A stretch of DNA of 64,000 bases, from NCBI RefSeq assembly GCF_002750855.1, contig NZ_NWUC01000004.1, positions 1 through 64,000 on the forward strand, written 5' to 3'. Below the pieces are notes generated by a model. It did no database searches, was not told the origin of the DNA, and saw only the letters and a program-made list of their open reading frames with translations. Both the position numbers and the translations under genes were made by a program. This document shows, piece by piece, positions 58,702 through 64,000 of the stretch. How positions within the stretch are numbered: position 1 is the stretch's first letter; every line of letters begins with the position of its first letter. Source of the DNA: Neopararhizobium haloflavum (GTDB taxonomy: Bacteria; Pseudomonadota; Alphaproteobacteria; Rhizobiales; Rhizobiaceae).

Positions 58702-59057
58702 TCCAGCGCTCCCTTTTTCCATTCGTAAACAAAGCCGACCGTCAAGACGGTAAGAAATACCATCATGGACCAGAAGCCGATCCAACCCACCTCACCGAAG
58801 GAAACGGCCCATGGGAACAGGAAAGCAACTTCCAGATCGAAGATGATGAAGAGAATCGCCACGAGATAGAAGCGAATATCGAACTTCATGCGCGCGTCGT
58901 CGAAGGCATTGAAGCCGCACTCATAGGCCGACAGCTTTTCCTGATCGGGCGCCTTATAGGCGACCACGAACGGCGCGATCAAAAGCGCGAGACCTATTAC
59001 GAGCGACAGCCCGAGAAAGATCGCAATCGGGACATAGGAACTCAGGAGTTCGTTCAT
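58692..59057 (-). CDS. nuoA: NADH-quinone oxidoreductase subunit A
   Basis: The 121-residue subunit has three membrane segments and the signature [20 protein letters not shown] with the Glu/Cys motif, followed by [20 protein letters not shown]. It is the first gene of the 14-subunit complex I operon. Confidence 0.97.
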   Translation of the reverse strand: MNELLSSYVPIAIFLGLSLVIGLALLIAPFVVAYKAPDQEKLSAYECGFNAFDDARMKFDIRFYLVAILFIIFDLEVAFLFPWAVSFGEVGWIGFWSMMVFLTVLTVGFVYEWKKGALEWE

Positions 59058-59156
59058 GCTGGCTGCCTCTGATCCCTACCTTGGGCCCGCCTGAAAAGCG
59101 CGCCGGGCGACCTTCGATCGCCGGCCGGGACATCGTGTATGTTGCATCGCGGCTTG

Positions 59157-59183
59157 GTTATAGCAGCGCGCCGCGTGAAGCAA
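59157..59183 (-). promoter_or_regulatory. Candidate promoter of the nuo operon
   Basis: On the minus strand TTGCTT (59178-59183) precedes TATAAC (59157-59162), a 5/6 match to the -10. The spacer is only 15 bases, shorter than optimal. The predicted start near 59150 leaves about 93 bases before the nuoA ATG. Confidence 0.45.
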
Positions 59184-59351
59184 GGGCGCGTCGGTCAAAA
59201 CGCAGTGTTCGCAGCAACGTGCTCGGGCATCGTTTGCGAAGCGACAAACCTCGCCCGAGAGAGATGCGATACGTGCAGGAAAATCTGTGAGGTGAGCTTG
59301 CTTGGTGCGGCGGGCGCCACTTTCCGGAATTCAAATCGATGAAAAGGAAAG

Positions 59352-59428
59352 TGGCGCGAGTGACGGGGCTCGAACCCGCGACCTCCGGCGTGACAGGCCG
59401 GCACTCTAACCAACTGAGCTACACCCGC
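59352..59428 (-). tRNA. tRNA-Asp (GTC anticodon)
   Basis: The 77-base gene on the minus strand reads GCGGGTG at its 5' end, with a CCA encoded at the 3' end (TGG at 59352-59354 on the plus strand). The acceptor stem pairs with CACTCGC (one G-U) and the discriminator is G. The D-arm is GTAGCTCAGTTGGTTAGAG and the T-arm GGTTCGAGCC. The anticodon stem-loop CCGGCCTGTCACGCCGG has GTC in the centre of its loop, reading GAC/GAT (Asp). Confidence 0.96.
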
Positions 59429-59666
59429 GCAACCGATCGAAACGACGCTGCGAACGCGTCTGCTGTTTCGTTCGTGGCGGCTGAATAGGACCTCCAACTG
59501 AGGCTGTCAAGGCAAGTTCACGCGCTTTTCCAACAAAGATGCACGAAGGTGCGAAAGGTGACCCGTGTCTCATGAAAGCGGCTGAAAATCGGCTCGATTT
59601 TCCCCTTGCGCTAAAGCCGCAAACCGCCTAAACGGTGCCCACGCTACGCCGGGGCAACCGGCGCGG

Positions 59667-59742
59667 GGGCGGTTAGCTCAGCTGGTAGAGCGCCTCGTTT
59701 ACACCGAGGATGTCGGGAGTTCGAGTCTCTCACCGCCCACCA
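59667..59742 (+). tRNA. tRNA-Val (TAC anticodon)
   Basis: The 76-base gene starts GGGCGGT and ends ACCGCCC-A-CCA, with the CCA encoded. It has the D-arm TAGCTCAGCTGGTAGAG and the T-arm with GAGTTCGAGTCTC. The anticodon loop TTTACAC between CCTCG and CGAGG has TAC, decoding GTA/GTG valine codons. It ends 13 bases before the convergent oxidoreductase stop. Confidence 0.97.
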
Positions 59743-59755
59743 TTTTCAACGCCGT

Positions 59756-61123
59756 TCAACGATCGAACGTGTCCTGTGTGCAGGCGTTTTCCATGGCCCG
59801 CCGGATCGTGACGGCCTGACTGTCGGCGACCTCCACGTCGTCCCACGTCACCACCCCGCCTTCGGCGATATCCGCCTTCAACGTCACGCCATGGGCAAGG
59901 CCTATGGGCAGCGCCTTTTGCGCCAGCGACCGACTTGCCGGCATGATGCGGCCCCAGACGGTGTGTCCGCCCTCGCCGTCCAGCTTCTCACCCTTTCTCA
60001 AGGCTTTCTTCGAAACCGCGACGACATCGGCGGAAAATTCCGCGCAATGTCCGGTCGGCTCGCTTCGCAATGCGGCGGAGGCAACGCTGACGGGAAGTTC
60101 CAGGCCGATGAGATGGGAGGGGCGGAAGAGCGAGGCATATCGGCCGGACGGGTCGGTCACCACCTGGTATTCGCCAAAGCATCGCCGCGCGTAGTCTCCC
60201 CTCGCATCCGAATCATGCGGGCGGAACGTCACGAATACGCCCCAGCGCAAGTCTCCGACGACATGGCGGCCATCGCGCTCCTGGCTGGAGACGACCTCGA
60301 CCATGCCGGACTTTTCAAGCACACCGCCATCGCCGGCCGGCTTGAGGACCTGCGCCAGGTCCTGAACGCCGCACGGGGGAAACAGCAGTCCGTCTGCGGG
60401 CGCGTCAAGGCCGGTCGCGTTGGCGATCGCCGCCATCTCGATGGCCGACTTGGTGCCGTCGATGAAGGAATTGAACATCTGCGGGTTCATTCCCCCGCGC
60501 GCCGCATCCTCGGCGCTGATCCCGTAGTGCTGCCAGACCGTTTCCGGTGTCGAGGCGGCATAGTGCGGCAGATATTTGGTGCCTTTTCCCGCTGCCACGA
60601 CCTCGAACCCGCAGGTGCGCGCCCAGTCCACCATTTCGCAGACGAGGGCCGGCTGGTCGCCATAGGCCATGCTGTAGACGAGACCGGCCTTTCGGAACTT
60701 AGCCGCCAGATAGGGTCCGGCCAGCACGTCGGCCTCGACATTGACCATCACCATATGGCGGCCATGCCGCGCCGCCAGTAGCGCGTGACGAATGCCGGCA
60801 GCCGGGTTGCCGGTGGCGTCGATGACGACGTCGAGCCCGTCGGCGGCAATCAGCGCCTCGGAGTCCTCCGTGACATGAATGCGATTCGATCGACGCGCCG
60901 ATTCGAAAGAGCTGGCGACAACAGCCCCGGCATCCCAGCCGGTCTCTTCCAGCGCACGCCTTGCGCGGGCCGGGTCGAGATCGGCAATCGCCATCAGGTG
61001 CATGCCGGGAACGGTGCGCACCTGCGCCAGGAACATCGAGCCGAACTTGCCAGAGCCTATGAGGCCGACGCGAACGGGCCTGCCCTCGTCAGCGCGGGCG
61101 CGCAGTTTCGCGTAAAGGTTCAT
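59756..61123 (-). CDS. NAD(P)-dependent oxidoreductase with SAF domain (homoserine-dehydrogenase-like)
   Basis: The 455-residue protein begins MNLYAKLRARADEGRPVRVG; a Rossmann nucleotide-binding motif VRVGLIGSGKFGSMFLAQVR follows. Central features are VIDATGNPAAGIRHALLAAR and NVEADVLAGPYLAAKFRKAG. The C-terminal ~90 residues look like a SAF domain (VVAVSKKALRKGEKLDGEGG). I recognise it as the Gfo/Idh- or homoserine-dehydrogenase-like family with SAF found near sugar or glycolate genes, but the substrate is not clear. It is followed upstream by glcF on the same strand. Confidence 0.8.
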   Translation of the reverse strand: MNLYAKLRARADEGRPVRVGLIGSGKFGSMFLAQVRTVPGMHLMAIADLDPARARRALEETGWDAGAVVASSFESARRSNRIHVTEDSEALIAADGLDVVIDATGNPAAGIRHALLAARHGRHMVMVNVEADVLAGPYLAAKFRKAGLVYSMAYGDQPALVCEMVDWARTCGFEVVAAGKGTKYLPHYAASTPETVWQHYGISAEDAARGGMNPQMFNSFIDGTKSAIEMAAIANATGLDAPADGLLFPPCGVQDLAQVLKPAGDGGVLEKSGMVEVVSSQERDGRHVVGDLRWGVFVTFRPHDSDARGDYARRCFGEYQVVTDPSGRYASLFRPSHLIGLELPVSVASAALRSEPTGHCAEFSADVVAVSKKALRKGEKLDGEGGHTVWGRIMPASRSLAQKALPIGLAHGVTLKADIAEGGVVTWDDVEVADSQAVTIRRAMENACTQDTFDR

Positions 61124-61155
61124 GGTGATCTCCTCGTGTGCTCCGGCCGGTCGGG

Positions 61156-62481
61156 CTATTCGGCAGCGGTAGTCGTGCTTGCGCCCGCCAGGGCGTGTGG
61201 GCGCGGCCCGCCATGTGCCCAGTCAAGCAGTTGCACCGTATGCACCACCGGAACGGCCGTTCCGGCGCCAATCTGCGTGATGCAGCCGATGTTACCTGTC
61301 GCCACGACGTCCGGACGGGTGCGTTCCAGGTTGGTCACCTTCCGTTTGAGCAGGCGGGCGGAAATTTCCGGCTGCATGATGTTGTATGTCCCGGCGGAAC
61401 CACAGCACAGATGCCCTTCCAGCGGCTCGCTGACGGTGAATCCAGCGGCAGTCAGAAGACTTTTGGGCTCACGAGTGATCTTCTGGCCATGTTGCATCGA
61501 ACAGGCCGAATGATAGGTGACGGCCAGCGGTGCCGGCGCGCTCGTCGGCGGAAGATCGAGCCGCGCGAGATACTCGGTGATGTCGAGTGCCATCTCGGAC
61601 ACCCGCCGTGCCTTTTCGGCATAGGCAGGGTCGAGGCGCAGCATGTAGCCGTAATCCTTGATCGTGGTGCCGCAGCCTGATGCGGTGATGATGATCGCAT
61701 CCAAGCCTTTGTCCATCTCGCGTGTCCACGCATCGACATTCTGGCGGGCGGCGGCCAACGCGGCCCCTTCCTTGCCCATGTGATGGACCAGGGCACCGCA
61801 ACATCCCTCGCCTTCGGCGCCGACCACCTCGATCCCGAACCGCGTAAGGAGCCGAATCGTCGCTGCGTTGATGTCCGGATCGAGAACGGTCTGGGCGCAG
61901 CCTCCGAGGATCGCGACACGACCCCGGCGTTCGCCGACCAACCGGTGGACGCCCGGCCCCGAAGCGCTCGACCTGGCCGGCACCGACTTCGGAGCGAGCG
62001 CCAACATCGCGGCCAGCGGCCGGAGCGGACGGATACGCCGGAAGATCCCGGCGAAGGGTCGACCGAGGGCCGCCGCGCGCAAGGCTGCGCGAAAGCGATC
62101 GGGATAGGGCAGCACCCGCGCCAGCACCGCGCGAATCGTGCGATCGGCCAGCGGCCGGCGATAGGTCTTGTCGATATGAGCGCGGGCATGGTCGACGAGA
62201 TGCATGTAATTGACGCCCGATGGGCAAGTCGTCATGCAGGCAAGGCATGAGAGGCACCGGTCGATATGCGTGACGATCTCCTTGTCGGCCGGCCGGTCGT
62301 TCTCCAGCATGTCCTTGATAAGATAGATGCGCCCGCGCGGGCTATCCAACTCGTTGCCCAGCGTCACATAGGTCGGACAAGTGGCCGTGCAGAAACCGCA
62401 ATGCACGCATTTGCGCAGAATCTGTTCCGATTCGCGGGTTGCCGGATCGCTGAGCTGTTTCTCGGTAAAGTTGGTTTCCAT
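61156..62481 (-). CDS. glcF: Glycolate oxidase iron-sulfur subunit
   Basis: The 441-residue subunit has two N-terminal [4Fe-4S] sites, KCVHCGFCTATCPTYVTLG and RCLSCLACMTTCPSGVNYMH, and two CCG domains (EGEGCCGALVHHMGKEG and HLCCGSAGTYNIMQPE). It transfers electrons from the flavin subunits GlcD/GlcE to the quinone pool in glycolate oxidation to glyoxylate. ATG 62481 is chosen; an upstream start adds seven residues. It follows glcE by about 55 bases. Confidence 0.96.
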   Translation of the reverse strand: METNFTEKQLSDPATRESEQILRKCVHCGFCTATCPTYVTLGNELDSPRGRIYLIKDMLENDRPADKEIVTHIDRCLSCLACMTTCPSGVNYMHLVDHARAHIDKTYRRPLADRTIRAVLARVLPYPDRFRAALRAAALGRPFAGIFRRIRPLRPLAAMLALAPKSVPARSSASGPGVHRLVGERRGRVAILGGCAQTVLDPDINAATIRLLTRFGIEVVGAEGEGCCGALVHHMGKEGAALAAARQNVDAWTREMDKGLDAIIITASGCGTTIKDYGYMLRLDPAYAEKARRVSEMALDITEYLARLDLPPTSAPAPLAVTYHSACSMQHGQKITREPKSLLTAAGFTVSEPLEGHLCCGSAGTYNIMQPEISARLLKRKVTNLERTRPDVVATGNIGCITQIGAGTAVPVVHTVQLLDWAHGGPRPHALAGASTTTAAE

Positions 62482-62536
62482 CGTCTTGTGCGATCCCGCC
62501 AATAATTCATGAAGTGCCGGCCAGGCGGCCAGGCGT

Positions 62537-63778
62537 TCAATATGTGCTGGCCATGCGGCCCGGATTGAGAATGCCGTGCGGATCGAACTGGGCCTTCAGC
62601 CGCCCGGCGAGTGCCGCCAGCGGTGCCGGCTGCGGCTCGAACACCGGTATCGACGCACGGTCCTCACGGCTTGCTCGGATGAGCGTTGCATGCCCGCCGC
62701 CGAGCGCACGAATCGTCGCACGCAGCAGTTCGGCGCCGGGTTCGGCTTCCATGCGCAGCCAGACGAGCCCGCCCTGCCAGTCATAGAATGCATCAACGCC
62801 GACCCGCAGCCGCAAGGCACCGACGAGCTGGTGTCCCACCGACGGGGCGACGGCAACGCGCCAGACCGGGCGGGCCGTTCCATCGCAGAACGGCTCGACG
62901 TCGCGTATCTCGCGCCACAGCCGCTGCGATTCGTCCCCGTCAAGACGCTCGGCGGGGCCAAAAGGCTTCAAAAGTGCCGCCAGACGCGAAAAACGGTATT
63001 CGACCGACGGAGCAAAGCCTTCAAGGCGTAGCACCGTCGAAGATGCCGCCAATGCCTTGTCCAGAAACCGTCCCTTGACACTTTCCGGCAGATGGGCCGC
63101 AGACGCCACTTCGGCGCTCGATCCCATCGCAACCGCCATCGCCTCCGTCGCTTCACCATCGTCGAGGCCCGAAAGGACAAGCGTCGCTTCCGTCTCGGGA
63201 CGCGGCATGACCTTCATGGTGACTTCGGTCATTGCGCCGAGGGTTCCCCATGAGCCGCACAGACCCTTGGACAGATCGTAGCCGGTGACGTTCTTGACGA
63301 CCCGGCCGCCGGCCTTGACGATGTCGCCGCGCCCGGTGACGAACCGCATGCCCAGCACATGATCGCGCGCTGCCCCGGCCTTGAGACGCCGAGGACCGGA
63401 CAGGTTTGACGCCGCCATGCCACCCAGCGTGCCGACGCCGGGTGGCTCGGCCAGAAGCGGCCCGTAGTCCATCGGCTCGAACTGGAATTGCTGACCGCGC
63501 TCGGCAAGCAGTGTCGACAGATCGGCGAGCGGAGTGCCAGCGCGCGCCGAGAGCACCAGTTCTTCGGGCTCATAGAGCGTGACGCCGGAAAGATCGGCAA
63601 GCGACAAGGTCTCGGCCGTCTGCATCGGCCGGCCGATGGCTCGCCTCGACCCATGCCCGACGATCTCCAGCGGCGCGCGCTCGGAAATCGCCCAGGCAAC
63701 GGCATCGCGAACGCCGTCTTCCGTCGTGGGGCGCAGCATGGCGCTCGGCGCCGGTTCAATCACGGTCTGGTCGGACAT
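62537..63778 (-). CDS. glcE: Glycolate oxidase FAD-binding subunit
   Basis: The 413-residue flavoprotein has the FAD-binding region DLSGVTLYEPEELVLSARAG, PGVGTLGGMAASNLSGPRRL and GGRVVKNVTGYDLSKGLCGS. It ends with QFDPHGILNPGRM, a typical FAD_linked oxidase C-terminus. It is the second flavoprotein of the GlcDEF complex. The ATG at 63778 is chosen over a GTG three bases upstream, with the glcD stop 7 bases away. Confidence 0.95.
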   Translation of the reverse strand: MSDQTVIEPAPSAMLRPTTEDGVRDAVAWAISERAPLEIVGHGSRRAIGRPMQTAETLSLADLSGVTLYEPEELVLSARAGTPLADLSTLLAERGQQFQFEPMDYGPLLAEPPGVGTLGGMAASNLSGPRRLKAGAARDHVLGMRFVTGRGDIVKAGGRVVKNVTGYDLSKGLCGSWGTLGAMTEVTMKVMPRPETEATLVLSGLDDGEATEAMAVAMGSSAEVASAAHLPESVKGRFLDKALAASSTVLRLEGFAPSVEYRFSRLAALLKPFGPAERLDGDESQRLWREIRDVEPFCDGTARPVWRVAVAPSVGHQLVGALRLRVGVDAFYDWQGGLVWLRMEAEPGAELLRATIRALGGGHATLIRASREDRASIPVFEPQPAPLAALAGRLKAQFDPHGILNPGRMASTY

Positions 63779-63784
63779 CACTTG

Positions 63785-64000
63785 TCAGAATCTCGGAATA
63801 TCGGGGAACGGCAGTTGGCCGCGATGGATATGCATGCGGCCCATTTCCGCGCAGTTCTTCAACTGCGGGAAAACCTTGCCGGGGTTCAGCAGATGCTTTT
63901 CGTCGAATGCGCATTTGACGCGCATCTGCTGATCAAGGTCGTCCTCGTTGAACATCTCGGGCATCAGATCGCGTTTTTCCACGCCGACGCCGTGCTCCCC
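63785..64000 (-). CDS. glcD: Glycolate oxidase FAD-linked subunit, C-terminal fragment (cut by window edge)
   Basis: The last 71 residues are present, starting GEHGVGVEKRDLMPEMF and ending KVFPQLKNCAEMGRMHIHRG and a short tail. GEHGVGxxK and LNPGKVFP are the signature C-terminal motifs of the D-lactate/glycolate oxidase family. It precedes glcE in the operon. The start is outside the window. Confidence 0.93.
   Translation of the reverse strand, partial: GEHGVGVEKRDLMPEMFNEDDLDQQMRVKCAFDEKHLLNPGKVFPQLKNCAEMGRMHIHRGQLPFPDIPRF

Noticed and set aside
59584-59602. Perfect 8-bp hairpin (GAAAATCG/CGATTTTC) between the two tRNA genes
   Set aside because: It is not followed by a T tract and is not placed to end either tRNA transcript, so I did not call it a terminator.

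Overview
The window is a chromosomal segment of an alphaproteobacterium, most likely a member of the Rhizobiales (Hyphomicrobiales). The evidence is the high G+C coding sequence, the PleD/DivK pair, the rhizobial order ruvX-pyrB-pyrC'-plsY-dprA-topA-rnr-rpmG, and the long nuoA-N operon running into birA, rnj, mce and proS. Genus is not decidable from what I can see. Almost everything is core housekeeping DNA, and genes are packed tightly with many ATGA/GTGA overlaps.

Region by region. 1-3.5 kb: the str operon (rpsL-rpsG-fusA-tuf, minus strand; tuf cut by the window edge) with a clear promoter. 3.7-6.6 kb: a small unknown gene and a large metallophosphatase/5'-nucleotidase-like protein with a C-terminal DUF4214-type tail. 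6.6-7.5 kb: a DUF2155 secreted protein and an NDUFA12-type complex I accessory subunit. 7.6-12.5 kb: gatC-gatA-gatB for Asn/Gln-tRNA amidation, with a different GNAT acetyltransferase after each gat gene. 12.6-15.8 kb: UPF0173 hydrolase, ruvX, two small membrane proteins and an AEC permease. 15.8-21.6 kb: AidB-like acyl-CoA dehydrogenase, then pyrB, a catalytically dead-looking dihydroorotase, plsY and dprA. 22-28.5 kb: topA, rnr, a DUF983 protein, a NUDIX hydrolase and rpmG. 29-33.2 kb: the cell-cycle pair divK-pleD, DUF3572, a HAD-like protein and dinB with an N-terminal zinc ribbon. 33.3-38.6 kb: L,D-transpeptidase, a small secreted protein, lolD, lolC/E and proS.

39-59 kb is a minus-strand block. 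The 14 complex I genes nuoA-N come first and are followed by birA, rnj, mce and a DUF1467 gene. Besides the 14 subunits the operon carries a helix-hairpin-helix protein between nuoF and nuoG, whose C-terminal domain is a paralogue of the tail fused to NuoE, and a small secreted protein between nuoD and nuoE. 59.3-64 kb: tRNA-Asp, tRNA-Val, a SAF-domain oxidoreductase and glcF-glcE-glcD (glcD cut by the window edge).

The most unusual element is a 460-bp cassette at 56946-57405 between nuoC and nuoD. It holds one four-helix-bundle (23S rRNA intervening-sequence type) gene and is bounded by inverted arrays of the heptamer GTGAATR, four copies on one side and three on the other. The array begins on the base after the nuoC stop codon. 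In the nuo mRNA the two arrays would pair into a stem of about 22-24 bp that loops out the small gene, an architecture like the intervening sequences of 23S rRNA but placed in a protein-coding operon. A second lead is a likely unannotated structured RNA at about 38834-38983 ending in a strong intrinsic terminator.
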